64,000 nucleotides of DNA from Chitinophagaceae bacterium (GCA_019745155.1 JAIETM010000012.1:124001-188000), one strand, 5' to 3'; shown: positions 8,607-18,022, counted from the stretch's first letter. The notes: generated from the sequence alone by a model not told the origin. A program made the numbers and translations.

Positions 8607-8843
8607 ATGAGCGAGAATAAGCAGACACTTTTTGGAAAAGAGAACTATACTTGGATGCTGATTGGTGCAGCTATTATTGCACTGGGTATGTTTCTGATGG
8701 CCGGTGGTAAAAGTGCTGATCCGAAAGTATTCGACTTCAAAGAAGTGTATAGCACTACTCGTGTGACCATTGCCCCTATTTTGATTGTTCTGGGACTGCT
8801 GGTGGAGATTTATGCCATCTTCAAGAAACCCAATGCAGCCTGA
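8607..8843 (+). CDS. DUF3098 family small membrane protein
   Basis: The product has 78 residues. I use the ATG at 8607 (MSENKQTLFGKENYTW); the frame is open for 23 further codons but they look non-coding. It has two membrane segments (MLIGAAIIALGMFLMAGG and ITIAPILIVLGLLVEIYAIF-like) joined by a short loop with KVFDFKEVYSTTR. The sequence matches what I know of DUF3098, a Bacteroidota family that commonly follows ftsX. The function is not known. A TATATTGCAGGC stretch at 8580-8591 resembles the local promoter element. Confidence 0.82.
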   Translation: MSENKQTLFGKENYTWMLIGAAIIALGMFLMAGGKSADPKVFDFKEVYSTTRVTIAPILIVLGLLVEIYAIFKKPNAA

Positions 8844-8861
8844 TTAGATTAACTAAATGAT

Positions 8862-8887
8862 AGCGGTGCTTGTTCACCGCTTTTTTA
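8862..8887 (+). terminator. Rho-independent terminator after the DUF3098 gene
   Basis: AGCGGTG and CACCGCT form a 7-bp stem around CTTGTT, followed by six more T. It ends 16 bases before the uppP start, so uppP may depend on read-through or its own promoter. Confidence 0.75.
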
Positions 8888-8902
8888 TTGAAGCAAGTAA
8901 CC

Positions 8903-9700
8903 ATGACCATCACCGAAGCCATCATCATAGCTATTGTAGAAGGTATTACTGAGTTTCTGCCTATCTCCTCTACCGGCCATATGATTATTGCAGAAAGCCT
9001 GCTGAAAGTACCCAAGGACGATTTCACCAAACTCTTTACTGTAGCCATTCAGCTGGGTGCCATTATTTCTGTATTGGTATTGTACTGGAAAAGATTCTTC
9101 CCACTCAACAGATGGAATTTCTATTTCAAACTGCTCATCGCAGTAATACCCGCACTGGCATTGGGTGCATTGTTCTCTGATAAAATTGATGAACTGCTGG
9201 AAAGTCCGCTCACCGTTGCGATTACCATGTTAGCAGGTGGTTTTGTATTGCTATTTATCGATCAACTCTTTAAAACGCATAGCATTCAAGAGGAGAAAGA
9301 AATCAGCTTCAAGCGCGCATTCCTGATTGGTTGTTGGCAATGTGTGGCCATGATTCCCGGCGTTAGCAGAAGTGCTGCCAGCATTATTGGTGGTATGCAG
9401 CAAAAACTAACCAGAAACCTGGCTGCAGAATTTTCTTTTTTCCTTGCCATACCAACGATGGCTGCAGCTACAGGCTATAAACTACTGAAAGCTTTCAAAG
9501 AAACTCCGGCAGTATTACAGAGCAGTGATAATATCACCGCTTTAGTAGTAGGTAATATCGTCGCATTTATCGTTGCCATGCTGGCCATCAAATTCTTCAT
9601 CGGTTATTTACAAAAACACGGATTCCGTTTGTTTGGCTGGTACCGCATCATTATGGGTATCATTTTGCTGATTTTGATACAGTTCGGCATACTGGCATAA
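8903..9700 (+). CDS. uppP: Undecaprenyl-diphosphate phosphatase UppP (BacA)
   Basis: UppP dephosphorylates undecaprenyl diphosphate to recycle the lipid carrier for peptidoglycan precursors. It is an integral membrane protein of 265 residues. I start it at 8903 ([18 protein letters not shown]); the ORF extends to 8870 but those codons lie partly over the terminator. The two family signatures are clear: [14 protein letters not shown] near the N terminus and [14 protein letters not shown] in the middle. The rest is about seven to eight hydrophobic segments ending in [15 protein letters not shown]. It is 40 bp upstream of an MFS transporter gene in the same direction. Confidence 0.95.
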   Translation: MTITEAIIIAIVEGITEFLPISSTGHMIIAESLLKVPKDDFTKLFTVAIQLGAIISVLVLYWKRFFPLNRWNFYFKLLIAVIPALALGALFSDKIDELLESPLTVAITMLAGGFVLLFIDQLFKTHSIQEEKEISFKRAFLIGCWQCVAMIPGVSRSAASIIGGMQQKLTRNLAAEFSFFLAIPTMAAATGYKLLKAFKETPAVLQSSDNITALVVGNIVAFIVAMLAIKFFIGYLQKHGFRLFGWYRIIMGIILLILIQFGILA

Positions 9701-9740
9701 TGGGCAAATTGCCTATCTTACCACTACCGAAACCAAGCTT

Positions 9741-11057
9741 ATGCAAACTGCCCCTAAGAAAGTCTTGCGCGGCTGGGCCATGTACGATTGGGCCAACAGC
9801 GTGTACAATCTGGTGATCACCACTACTTTTTTTCCAGTCTATTATGCTGGCGTAACCAAAGCTGCATATGGAGAAGACACCGTACCATTTATCGGCCGCA
9901 TCTTCAAAAACTCAGCACTTTATAATTACACGGTAGCCGTAGCGTATTTGCTCATCGCTATCCTACTACCCATCTTATCTTCCATTGCCGATAGTAGAGG
10001 TAATAAGAAAAGATTCATGCAATTCTTCTGCTATTTGGGTGGATTGGGCTGCAGTGGATTATTCTTCTTTAAAGGCGATCAACCCAATATGTGGATTGGG
10101 CTGGGCTGCTTTATGCTAGCCGCGATTGGTTATATCGGCAGTTTGGTATTTTATAATTCTTACTTACCTGAAATTGCCGCACCTGAAGACCGCGACCGCA
10201 TCAGTGCCCGTGGTTATGCCATGGGCTATATTGGTAGTGTGATTATGCAAATCGTAGGTTTTGCACTGGTGATGTATTTCTCGGGCAAAGGCGATAATAC
10301 CAGCGGACCGCTCTACACATTTTTACTGGTGGGTTTGTGGTGGATTGGTTTTGCACAAATCACTTTCAGAACCTTACCACCTTCACAGCCAAGCGTAAGA
10401 GAGCAGCACAATATTTTCACAGATGGTTTTAAAGAACTGAACAAGGTTTGGAATCAGTTGAAACATATGCCGGTGATGCGTAGCTATCTGGGTAGTTTCT
10501 TTTTCTACAGCATGGGCGTACAAACCGTAATGCTGGCTGCCACTATTTTTGGTGATCGTGTACTCGGACTACCTGCTGATAAACTCATCATCACAGTTGT
10601 ATTGATTCAATTAGTAGCTATTGCCGGCGCCTTCCTCATGTCTAAACTCTCTGAGAAGCTGGGTAATATCCAAGTACTATTGGGCGTGGTTATCTTTTGG
10701 ATCTTCGTTTGTATGAGCGCTTGGTATGTAGCCGGTGTAAAAGAAGGTGGCGCCAATGTAGAATACCATTTTTACGGACTAGCCTGCGCAGTAGGTTTGG
10801 TGATGGGTGGTATTCAATCGCTCAGTAGAAGCACTTACAGCAAATTGATGCCAGAAACCAAAGACACTGCTTCATTCTTCAGCTTTTACGATGTAACAGA
10901 GAAGATTGCCATCGTAATTGGCATGTTCACTTTTGCTTACATAGATGAATTGCTCGACATGAAGCATTCTATCTTATCATTAATCGTTTTCTTTGCACTC
11001 GGCTTTGCTGGTCTGCTCGTAACACTTAACAGACAGCAAAAAGCCCGAATTGCTTAA
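9741..11057 (+). CDS. MFS transporter, UMF1 (Atg22-like) family
   Basis: The product has 438 residues with about twelve hydrophobic segments. The N terminus RGWAMYDWANSVYNLVITT is the characteristic opening of UMF1/Atg22-like permeases. Other family stretches are PEIAAPEDRDRISARGYAMG and GGIQSLSRSTYSKLMPETKD. The related yeast protein exports amino acids from vacuoles; the bacterial substrate is not known. The metallohydrolase gene that follows starts within or just after its 3' end, so the two are probably co-transcribed. Confidence 0.88.
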   Translation: MQTAPKKVLRGWAMYDWANSVYNLVITTTFFPVYYAGVTKAAYGEDTVPFIGRIFKNSALYNYTVAVAYLLIAILLPILSSIADSRGNKKRFMQFFCYLGGLGCSGLFFFKGDQPNMWIGLGCFMLAAIGYIGSLVFYNSYLPEIAAPEDRDRISARGYAMGYIGSVIMQIVGFALVMYFSGKGDNTSGPLYTFLLVGLWWIGFAQITFRTLPPSQPSVREQHNIFTDGFKELNKVWNQLKHMPVMRSYLGSFFFYSMGVQTVMLAATIFGDRVLGLPADKLIITVVLIQLVAIAGAFLMSKLSEKLGNIQVLLGVVIFWIFVCMSAWYVAGVKEGGANVEYHFYGLACAVGLVMGGIQSLSRSTYSKLMPETKDTASFFSFYDVTEKIAIVIGMFTFAYIDELLDMKHSILSLIVFFALGFAGLLVTLNRQQKARIA

Positions 11058-11067
11058 ACTGCTTGCA

Positions 11068-11922
11068 ATGCAACTCTACTCAATCGATACTGGCTATTTT
11101 AAACTGGATGGTGGTGCTATGTTTGGTGTGGTACCCAAGACCATGTGGAATAAACTAGTGCCTTCAGACGAGAATAATCTCTGTACTTGGGCTATGCGCT
11201 GCCTATTGGTACAAGATGGCAACAGACTGGTATTAATCGACAACGGTATTGGCGATAAGCAAGATGCCAAATTCTTTGGCCATTATCATTTGCATGGTGA
11301 TGCTACGCTAGAATCATCCTTAGCCAAACATGGCTTTCATAAAGATGATATTACGGATGTTTGGTTAACACACTTACATTTCGATCATTGCGGTGGTAGC
11401 ATCAAACGTGAAGGCGATAAACTGGTACCTGCATTCAAAAATGCAAGATACTGGAGCAATGAACGCCATTGGCATTGGGCAACCAAACCCAACGACAGAG
11501 AGAAAGCATCTTTCTTAAAAGAAAATATTCTCCCCATTCAGGAAAGCGGACAATTACAATTCATTCCTGTAGAAGATGGCACACATGCACAAGCGTCTGG
11601 CATTACACCAAATCTGAAAGTGCGTTTCATGCATGGCCACACGGATGCGATGATGTTGCCACAAATGGATTACAAAGGCAGAACCATTGTGTACATGGCC
11701 GACTTATTGCCTTCTGTTGCACACTTGCCTATTCCTTATGTAATGGCCTATGATACCAGACCATTGCAAACTATGGTAGAGAAAAAAGCTTTCTTACAAG
11801 AAGCTGCTGAAAAAGACCTCATCTTCTTCTTTGAACATGATGCAGTGAATGAATGCTGCAGTTTGCAATTAACAGAGAAAGGTGTAAGACAGAAAGATTG
11901 TTTCCCTTTGAGTGCTTTATAA
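11068..11922 (+). CDS. MBL-fold metallohydrolase
   Basis: The product has 284 residues. I chose the ATG at 11068 (MQLYSIDTGYFKLDGG), 10 bases after the MFS stop; an ATG at 11050 would overlap that gene by 8 bases. It has the metallo-beta-lactamase metal motif THLHFDHCGG, a preceding VLIDNGIG strand, MHGHTDAM for the next metal ligand, and YMADLLPSVAH with the bridging Asp. The C-terminal FEHD supplies a late histidine. These point to a two-metal hydrolase related to N-acyl homoserine lactonase-like and quinolone-lactonase families, but the substrate cannot be told from sequence. Its stop abuts the stop of the convergent DUF3108 gene. Confidence 0.85.
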   Translation: MQLYSIDTGYFKLDGGAMFGVVPKTMWNKLVPSDENNLCTWAMRCLLVQDGNRLVLIDNGIGDKQDAKFFGHYHLHGDATLESSLAKHGFHKDDITDVWLTHLHFDHCGGSIKREGDKLVPAFKNARYWSNERHWHWATKPNDREKASFLKENILPIQESGQLQFIPVEDGTHAQASGITPNLKVRFMHGHTDAMMLPQMDYKGRTIVYMADLLPSVAHLPIPYVMAYDTRPLQTMVEKKAFLQEAAEKDLIFFFEHDAVNECCSLQLTEKGVRQKDCFPLSAL

Positions 11923-12714
11923 TCAGCGTTTGCTGATCAACGCAGTCATTGGGTAACGCAGTCCTTTGTACCCCATCATATCTACTTTCACACTACCTAC
12001 TACGATCGGACTTTCAATACGAATGGGAATTTTATTGGCATCATCCGTAACCCAAACAGTCATTTTCTCGCCGCCTTCAAAAATGGTTCCTTTAATCAAT
12101 AGCGGCTTAAACTTAATGGCATTGAAATTACCATACTTGGTTTTAATCACTTCTCTTCCTTCGTACTTGATATAGAGATTATGTACCTCATTATCTAGGA
12201 CCATGGTAAAAGGAATTTTATCTCCCGGTTTGGTTTTAGAGAAATCGATATTTCTGGCGTAATAGATAGAACTCAATACGTCCTGTGTGCAATCAGGTAT
12301 TTTCAATGTACTCTTTGGTGTGGTTGCTGTATTGCTCTGCTGATTAAAATTAATTGTCTCGACAATTTTATATCCACCCTCATCTACGTTGCGATAAAAC
12401 TTATACGGTTGTAAACTACCAGTGTCTATATAACTTTCATAACGATCACGCACTTTGAAAATCCAGTCGTAGCTGGGGTTAGATGAACCCAATCCAACAA
12501 CATGATAAGCCGGCTTATTATTGAAACTGGTTTGATCAACTGTAAAGCTTGCAGAACCAGCGTTCACAAATAAACCTATAACTGAATAATAAACAGTATA
12601 GCTGATATTCTCACCATCCTGAAATGCCCTGTTCTTGATCGTACATTGTTCCGGACCGGCAGGATAAGTCCAGGCCGTAGTACAAATGATCAACACAACG
12701 AGAAGTTTCTTCAC
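11923..12714 (-). CDS. DUF3108 family exported protein
   Basis: The product has 263 residues. It opens with a signal peptide (MKKLLVVLIICTTAWTYP) without a lipobox cysteine at the right place, so it is probably periplasmic. The body matches the DUF3108 pattern: FQDGENISYTVYYSVIGLFV, then SASFTVDQTSF, a DRYESYID stretch and YKFYRNVDEGGY. The middle has CTQDVLSSIYYARNID and the end VWVTDDANKIPIRIES. DUF3108 proteins are predicted beta-rich envelope proteins of unknown role. It starts one base after the flippase-like stop, so the two genes are co-transcribed. Confidence 0.8.
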   Translation of the reverse strand: MKKLLVVLIICTTAWTYPAGPEQCTIKNRAFQDGENISYTVYYSVIGLFVNAGSASFTVDQTSFNNKPAYHVVGLGSSNPSYDWIFKVRDRYESYIDTGSLQPYKFYRNVDEGGYKIVETINFNQQSNTATTPKSTLKIPDCTQDVLSSIYYARNIDFSKTKPGDKIPFTMVLDNEVHNLYIKYEGREVIKTKYGNFNAIKFKPLLIKGTIFEGGEKMTVWVTDDANKIPIRIESPIVVGSVKVDMMGYKGLRYPMTALISKR

Positions 12715-12715
12715 A

Positions 12716-13726
12716 TCAAACCTTTTTAAATAATCGAATGCCCAGTATAAAGATACTACCTGCCAGCGCAGGAATCACCAGATTAATTAACCAGATACCC
12801 GCAGCAGTGGCAATAATCCCAACCTGATTCGTACTAAGGAGTCCGATCAATTGCAGACTCACTTTGCCACGCAAACCCAATTCCGCCAAGGCAATCGTTG
12901 GTACAATCGCCAAGACCAAAAACATAACGCCAATCACCGCTGCACCATCTAACATACGCACATCCACTTCAAACACATGCAGCATGATTAAATATTGAAC
13001 GATAAAGACTAGATAACGGCTAAGAGAAAGACTTAAAATTCTTGTTAATTCCTTCCAGTGCAGGTCTTCCAGCTTATCAATAAAGAAACTAAATCGGGTA
13101 ACTATGGGGATTTTCTCTACCAGCTTCGTGATGAGTGATAGTTTATAATACAATATCAAACAGACAGTAATACCCACGCTCAAGCCATACATCAATCCAT
13201 CCAACCAAAATACACTCAAGCCCTGCAAATGGTGTGTTTCGTCTAAAATGGACAAACGCAGATAGACAAGCGAGAGTAAGCCAAGCAGCATGGTAACAAT
13301 GAGCTGACTAAAACTACCTGCTACCGATAAAGCAATAGATCGTAGGCGATTACCTTCCTGTAGATACACCATTCTACCCAAGTATTCGCCTACACGGTTA
13401 ACCGTATTGAGTGCAAATGACTGACCGGTAAAAATGGCGCGATAGGCTCGCCAGAAACGAATTGGCTCAATGGCTTGCATCAATAATTGCCATTTCCTGG
13501 CTTCCAAGCCCCAGTTCACAAACATGAGCCCAAACACAAGCAACAGCCATTTCCATTGTCCACCAACTACTGTATCAACAATATGTTGCCAGGAAGATTG
13601 CAAATCGCGCTGTTCGCTAACCTGTTTATAGATGGAAAATGCAAGCCAAACAAATAAAACAGGGCCAATAAACCAGTTCAGAAATATTTTCAGTTGTTTG
13701 TTCAGGTTAACTTGATTTGTGTACAA
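12716..13726 (-). CDS. Flippase-like / lysylphosphatidylglycerol synthase TM-region family protein
   Basis: The product is an integral membrane protein with about eight hydrophobic segments and the UPF0104 layout: NWGLEARKWQLLMQ early, FTGQSFALNTVNRVGEYLGRMVY, and a late LAIVPTIALAELGLRGKVSLQL. These families include LPG synthase membrane halves and predicted lipid flippases; no C-terminal aminoacyl-transferase domain is present. The start is uncertain. The frame is open to an ATG at 13813, but that overlaps ruvC. A TTG at 13726 just before NLNKQLKIFLNW gives the length expected for the family and leaves a short divergent promoter gap, so I use it. Confidence 0.78.
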   Translation of the reverse strand: MYTNQVNLNKQLKIFLNWFIGPVLFVWLAFSIYKQVSEQRDLQSSWQHIVDTVVGGQWKWLLLVFGLMFVNWGLEARKWQLLMQAIEPIRFWRAYRAIFTGQSFALNTVNRVGEYLGRMVYLQEGNRLRSIALSVAGSFSQLIVTMLLGLLSLVYLRLSILDETHHLQGLSVFWLDGLMYGLSVGITVCLILYYKLSLITKLVEKIPIVTRFSFFIDKLEDLHWKELTRILSLSLSRYLVFIVQYLIMLHVFEVDVRMLDGAAVIGVMFLVLAIVPTIALAELGLRGKVSLQLIGLLSTNQVGIIATAAGIWLINLVIPALAGSIFILGIRLFKKV

Positions 13727-13784
13727 AGAACGGGCATCAGCTGCATTTAGAAAAGTGAGGCTTGAAAAACCTAATTTCACGGCA

Positions 13785-14345
13785 TTGAAACAAGCAGATA
13801 TCATATTGGGCATTGACCCCGGTACACAACTGATGGGTTATGCATTGCTGAAGAGGCAGGGCAATGATTGTACCGTCTTATTGATGGATACACTCAAACT
13901 CACCAGCGAGAAAGACATTTACCAGCGATTAGAGAAAATTCATACCAAGGTCTGTGAGCTCATTAAACTGTATCGCCCTAACTCTTTTGCCATTGAAGCG
14001 CCCTTTTTTGGTAAAAACGTACAGAGTATGCTGAAACTGGGGCGGGCCCAGGGCGTGGCCATTGCTGCTGCCATGCAGGCCGGATTATCGGTTACAGAAT
14101 ACTCGCCCAAAAAAGTGAAACAATCCATCACCGGTAATGGCAATGCTGATAAGGATCAAGTATGGAAAATGTTGCAACGCATCCTACAAATTGATGAGCA
14201 ACCCAAATATTACGATGCTACCGATGCTTTGGCAGTAGCCCTTTGCCATCACTATCAAACCAGTCGCGCCATAACCACTTCTGGTAAAGCTGTGAAATCA
14301 TGGGATGATTTCATCAAAAAGAACCCCGGCAGGGTAAAGTCCTAA
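13785..14345 (+). CDS. ruvC: Holliday-junction resolvase RuvC
   Basis: RuvC cuts four-way junctions made by recombination, together with RuvAB. The N terminus IILGIDPGTQLMGYA carries the first catalytic Asp, FAIEAPFFGKN the Glu, and ATDALAVALCHHY the C-terminal Asp pair. GKNVQSMLKLGRAQGVA is a strong family signature. The only in-frame ATG (13719) would add 22 residues and overlap the divergent flippase gene. A TTG at 13785 puts the start four codons before the conserved strand and just after a TAATTTCACGGC promoter-like stretch, so I prefer it. With that start the protein has 186 residues, the usual length. Confidence 0.92.
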   Translation: MKQADIILGIDPGTQLMGYALLKRQGNDCTVLLMDTLKLTSEKDIYQRLEKIHTKVCELIKLYRPNSFAIEAPFFGKNVQSMLKLGRAQGVAIAAAMQAGLSVTEYSPKKVKQSITGNGNADKDQVWKMLQRILQIDEQPKYYDATDALAVALCHHYQTSRAITTSGKAVKSWDDFIKKNPGRVKS

Positions 14346-14372
14346 CGATTTTACCAAAGCCTGTACAGCCTG

Positions 14373-14380
14373 TATCTTTG
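14373..14380 (+). promoter_or_regulatory. -7 promoter element of gltX
   Basis: TATCTTTG followed by CGGC is a perfect TAnnTTTG match. Only four bases separate it from the gltX ATG, so the transcript would start at or next to the start codon and be nearly leaderless. Confidence 0.55.
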
Positions 14381-14384
14381 CGGC

Positions 14385-15899
14385 ATGACTGATAAGCGTG
14401 TACGAGTAAGATATGCCCCCTCACCTACTGGTGGGCTGCATTTGGGCGGTGTAAGAACAGTGTTGTTCAATTATTTATTTGCCAAAAAACATGGTGGTGA
14501 TTTTATCCTGCGTACTGAGGATACAGATCAAACGCGTTTTGTACCCGGAGCGGAGGAATATATTTTTCAATGCCTGGAATGGTGCGGATTGGTGCCCGAC
14601 GAAAGTGCTAAGCATGGAGGCCCCTTTGGCCCATACAGACAAAGTGAACGCAAACCGTTGTATAATCAATACGCAGAACAGTTAGTGGCTGCCGGACAAG
14701 CCTATTATGCATTCGATACGCCGCAGGAATTGGAAGCCAAGCGAGCTGCGATGCCCAATTTTCAATACAATCAGCAGAGCAGACAATCCATGCGTAACTC
14801 CTTAACGCTGGATGCTGCAACAGTTGCACAATTGATTAGCGAAGGACATCCGCATGTGGTGCGCATCAAAATGCCTGAGCAAGAAACCATCACCTTTACG
14901 GATATGATCCGCGGTGAAGTGAGTTTCGATACCACACAAGTGGATGATAAAGTATTGTTGAAAGCAGACGGCATGCCTACTTACCACCTTGCTGTGGTTG
15001 TAGATGACCATTTGATGCAGATTTCTCATGCTTTTCGTGGGGAAGAATGGTTACCAAGCGCACCCGTACATATTTTACTGTGGAAGTATTTATTTGGTCT
15101 CGATCAAATGCCACAATGGGCGCACTTGCCATTGATCCTGAAACCAGATGGCAACGGTAAACTGAGCAAACGCGATGGCGATCGCTTAGGCTTTCCCGTA
15201 TTTGCCATGGATTGGACCGATCCAAAAACCAATACCACAACTATTGGGTTTCGTGAAAGAGGTTTTCTGCCACAAGCTTTTGTAAATGTGCTGGCCATGT
15301 TAGGTTGGAACGATGGTACCGATAAAGAAATCTTCACCATCGAAGAATTGATTGCTTCTTTCAGTATGGAGCGTGTGCACAAGGGCGGCGCCAAGTTTGA
15401 TTTTGAAAAAGCAAAGTGGTTCAATCAAGAATGGATTAAACAAACAGATGCCACAACACTGTTACCTGAAGTGAAAAAAGTCTTGGGGGATAGTGCTGCA
15501 AATGCAGATGAAACATTCATTGCACAAGTAATTAACTTGGTGAAAGATCGCTGCGTTTTATTGAATGATTTTGCACAGCAAGCTGGATATTTTTTTAGCG
15601 ATCCTACTAAAGTTGATACTGATGCTATCAAACCAAAATGGGATGAAAAGAAGACTTTATTCTTCACTGAATTGATCCGTACATACGAAACAGAACAATT
15701 CTGGCAAGCAGCAGATTTGGAAAAAGCATTTAAAGAAATTGCTGCTGTGAATGAATTGAAACCAGGCGAACTCATGCTCCCCTTCCGCATCATGTTGGTT
15801 GGTGGCAAATTTGGTCCGGGTGTATTTGATATTGCTGCACTCATTGGCAAAGACGCTACCATCGCGCGCATCAAACACACTTTGAGTTTGCTACAATAG
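14385..15899 (+). CDS. gltX: Glutamyl-tRNA synthetase
   Basis: GltX attaches glutamate to tRNA-Glu in the cytoplasm. The product has 504 residues, normal for the family. The class I signatures are in place: YAPSPTGGLHLGGVRT at residues 10-25 (HLGG in place of HIGH) and GKLSKR around 258-263 (variant of KMSKS). DTDQTRFVPGAEE and FRGEEWLPSAPVHILLWKYL are further GlxRS blocks, and the C-terminal third is the helical anticodon-binding part. The ATG lies four bases after a strong promoter element. I see no gatCAB-type genes nearby that would tell whether it is discriminating. Confidence 0.96.
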   Translation: MTDKRVRVRYAPSPTGGLHLGGVRTVLFNYLFAKKHGGDFILRTEDTDQTRFVPGAEEYIFQCLEWCGLVPDESAKHGGPFGPYRQSERKPLYNQYAEQLVAAGQAYYAFDTPQELEAKRAAMPNFQYNQQSRQSMRNSLTLDAATVAQLISEGHPHVVRIKMPEQETITFTDMIRGEVSFDTTQVDDKVLLKADGMPTYHLAVVVDDHLMQISHAFRGEEWLPSAPVHILLWKYLFGLDQMPQWAHLPLILKPDGNGKLSKRDGDRLGFPVFAMDWTDPKTNTTTIGFRERGFLPQAFVNVLAMLGWNDGTDKEIFTIEELIASFSMERVHKGGAKFDFEKAKWFNQEWIKQTDATTLLPEVKKVLGDSAANADETFIAQVINLVKDRCVLLNDFAQQAGYFFSDPTKVDTDAIKPKWDEKKTLFFTELIRTYETEQFWQAADLEKAFKEIAAVNELKPGELMLPFRIMLVGGKFGPGVFDIAALIGKDATIARIKHTLSLLQ

Positions 15900-15900
15900 A

Positions 15901-16896
15901 TTAACCTCTTTGTTGCATCATATCCAGGATAGGCATCCAATCTGAAGCATAGAGTGCATGCAGATAAATTTTATCTGCTTCATCTAATTGCACCAGATGT
16001 TCTGTATTCCATGCCACATGATGTGGTACACGAATACCCGGAATTACCGTAGAGATTTCCGGATAGCTTAGGATATAACTCAAAGCCAGCGCTGCCGGAT
16101 TGGTATCATATTTCTTGCACAAATGCCAAACCTTGGTATCCAATACTTGTAGTGTAGCCTCAATGATGTCATCCGTTAAACGAAAACTGCGGTGATCATC
16201 TTTGTCAAAGCTGGCGCCTTTCAAAATTTTTCCACTCAATAAGCCGAACTGTAAAGGCATTCTGGCGATTATGCCATAACCCGCAGCTGCAGCTTGCTGC
16301 ATAATGGGTAAAGCTTTTTGATTGATGAGGTTAAAGACTAACTGAAAGCCGTCGCCCAATTGATTGGCAAGAAAGAAATCCGCTTCAGGAAAAGGGTTGA
16401 ATGTGAGCAGTGAAATACCCCAATAACGAATCTTCCCTTCTTTTTGCAATTGTTGCATTGCTTCAATACATGCACCATGTTGTAAATGCTCTAGGCGTGC
16501 TACATGCAGGTGATGAAAATCAATACAGTCGCGCTTCAATCTTTTCAAACTCAGCTCGCAAGCTTGCAATACATGTTCTTTGGAATAATCAATCGCAATC
16601 TTGCCATCTGCACCAACTTTTTGTCCCACTTTACTGGCAATAATTACATCCTTCCGATTACCCAGTGTTTGGCCCAATAATGTTTCTGCATGGCCTAAAC
16701 CATAAAAGTCAGCCGTATCAAAGAAATTGATACCAGCATCCAATGCTGTATGAATCGCTTGAATGGATTCTGCATCATCTGTTGGTCCCCAACCAATAGG
16801 CATACCGCCTACATTGGCAGCGCCGCCAATAGCCCAAGTACCAAAACCAATTTCAGAAACCCGCAAATCTGTACGTCCAAACTGCCTGTATTGCAT
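15901..16896 (-). CDS. Aldo/keto reductase
   Basis: The product has 331 residues with the (beta/alpha)8 aldo/keto reductase pattern. The catalytic tetrad can be read: D and Y in FFDTADFYGLGHAE, K in IIASKVGQKVG, and H in CIDFHHLHV. The NADPH-binding end shows up as SYILSYPEISTVIPGIR. It has the YQFGRTDLRVSEIGFGTW-type opening of the AKR group reducing aldehydes of unknown identity. It is convergent with gltX, one base between stops, and divergent from the B12-binding gene. The physiological substrate is not predictable. Confidence 0.9.
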   Translation of the reverse strand: MQYRQFGRTDLRVSEIGFGTWAIGGAANVGGMPIGWGPTDDAESIQAIHTALDAGINFFDTADFYGLGHAETLLGQTLGNRKDVIIASKVGQKVGADGKIAIDYSKEHVLQACELSLKRLKRDCIDFHHLHVARLEHLQHGACIEAMQQLQKEGKIRYWGISLLTFNPFPEADFFLANQLGDGFQLVFNLINQKALPIMQQAAAAGYGIIARMPLQFGLLSGKILKGASFDKDDHRSFRLTDDIIEATLQVLDTKVWHLCKKYDTNPAALALSYILSYPEISTVIPGIRVPHHVAWNTEHLVQLDEADKIYLHALYASDWMPILDMMQQRG

Positions 16897-16983
16897 AGCT
16901 GATGATTGTCATGGGGAAAGAATCGCACAAAACCTACCTTCACAGTGCACAAGTTATTATTTTTACCATCTAAAAGATCTGGT

Positions 16984-17400
16984 ATGGGAAATGCTGCAAG
17001 ACCAATACGTGTGTTGGTTGCAAAAGTTGGGCTGGATGGGCACGACAGAGGCGCTAAAGTTATTGCCACTGCATTGCGTGATGCTGGCATGGAAGTGATA
17101 TACACCGGTCTCAGACAAACACCAGAAATGGTGGTGAATGCTGCATTGCAGGAAGATGTGGATGCTATTGGCATAAGCATTCTTTCAGGCGCACACATGA
17201 CAGTCTTTCCAAAGGTTAAGCAACTGATGAATGAAAAAGGCCTCACCGACGTATTACTCACCGGTGGTGGTATTATTCCTGATGAAGATATTCATGCATT
17301 GAACGAATTGGGCGTAGGCAAACTATTCCACCCCGGCACCAATACACACGAGATTGCCGATTATATCAATAACTGGGTAAAAGAAAACAGAAGTTTCTAA
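16984..17400 (+). CDS. Stand-alone cobalamin-binding subunit of methylmalonyl-CoA mutase type
   Basis: The product has 138 residues and is only the B12-binding Rossmann domain. I start it at 16984 ([16 protein letters not shown]) because the conserved domain begins there; the open frame to 16906 looks non-coding. The cobalamin motif [18 protein letters not shown] carries the lower-ligand histidine, followed by GISILSGAH and [11 protein letters not shown], with [19 protein letters not shown] at the end. These match the C-terminal part of methylmalonyl-CoA mutase. The catalytic TIM-barrel subunit is not in this window, so the mutase would be split, with the large subunit elsewhere. Methylmalonyl-CoA epimerase at 34405 belongs to the same pathway. 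Isobutyryl-CoA or ethylmalonyl-CoA mutase is a possible alternative. Confidence 0.85.
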   Translation: MGNAARPIRVLVAKVGLDGHDRGAKVIATALRDAGMEVIYTGLRQTPEMVVNAALQEDVDAIGISILSGAHMTVFPKVKQLMNEKGLTDVLLTGGGIIPDEDIHALNELGVGKLFHPGTNTHEIADYINNWVKENRSF

Positions 17401-17999
17401 ATATCCGGTAAGCGCAAGCGCTTCCATTTTGATACTACGCGAATGGTAACAACTACCAACACGCATATTAGCAGACTAATACCTGCATCAATCGGGGTAT
17501 GTCTGAGTCCGATATAACAGAAAGCCCCAATCAAACAGGCGGTTGCATACAACTCGCCACGCTTTAATAATGCGGGTACTTCATTGCTGAGAATATCAGC
17601 CAACAATCCGCCGAATGTGGCACTGATTACACCCATAATGATGGCATAGACTTCGTTCACGCCTGCTTGCAAACTGATTTGTATTCCCCCTGCAGTAAAT
17701 AAGCCAATTCCAACGGCATCTGTCAAGAAGATAAAGCGCCTGAATTCACGCAGATTGCTTTTGAACAAAAATGTAATAATCACCGCACTCAGCACAAGTA
17801 TTAAAGCCAAATAATCGTTGACCCAGTTTACGGGCCTGATGCCAATCAGCAGATCACGAATAGTACCGCCACCATAAGCCGTGGCAAATGCCAGTACTGC
17901 GCCACCAAAAATATCCATCTGGTGTGTACGGGCTTTCAATGCCCCGGTAACGGCAAAGACAAACGTTCCTAAATAGATGACAGCTTGAACCCATTGCAT
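17397..17999 (-). CDS. UPF0126 / TRIC-type membrane channel family protein
   Basis: The product has 200 residues and six to seven hydrophobic segments arranged as two repeats of three. Each repeat has its glycine-rich hallmark: [19 protein letters not shown] with [13 protein letters not shown] in the first, and [12 protein letters not shown] with [16 protein letters not shown] in the second. This is the UPF0126 (YadS/YicG) family, related to trimeric intracellular cation channels; some members have been linked to glycine uptake. Ion or solute is not predictable here. Its stop codon overlaps the stop of the B12-binding gene by four bases (CTAA). Confidence 0.87.
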   Translation of the reverse strand: MQWVQAVIYLGTFVFAVTGALKARTHQMDIFGGAVLAFATAYGGGTIRDLLIGIRPVNWVNDYLALILVLSAVIITFLFKSNLREFRRFIFLTDAVGIGLFTAGGIQISLQAGVNEVYAIIMGVISATFGGLLADILSNEVPALLKRGELYATACLIGAFCYIGLRHTPIDAGISLLICVLVVVTIRVVSKWKRLRLPDI

Positions 18000-18022
18000 G
18001 GTATGAAGATAAAACCTTCACC

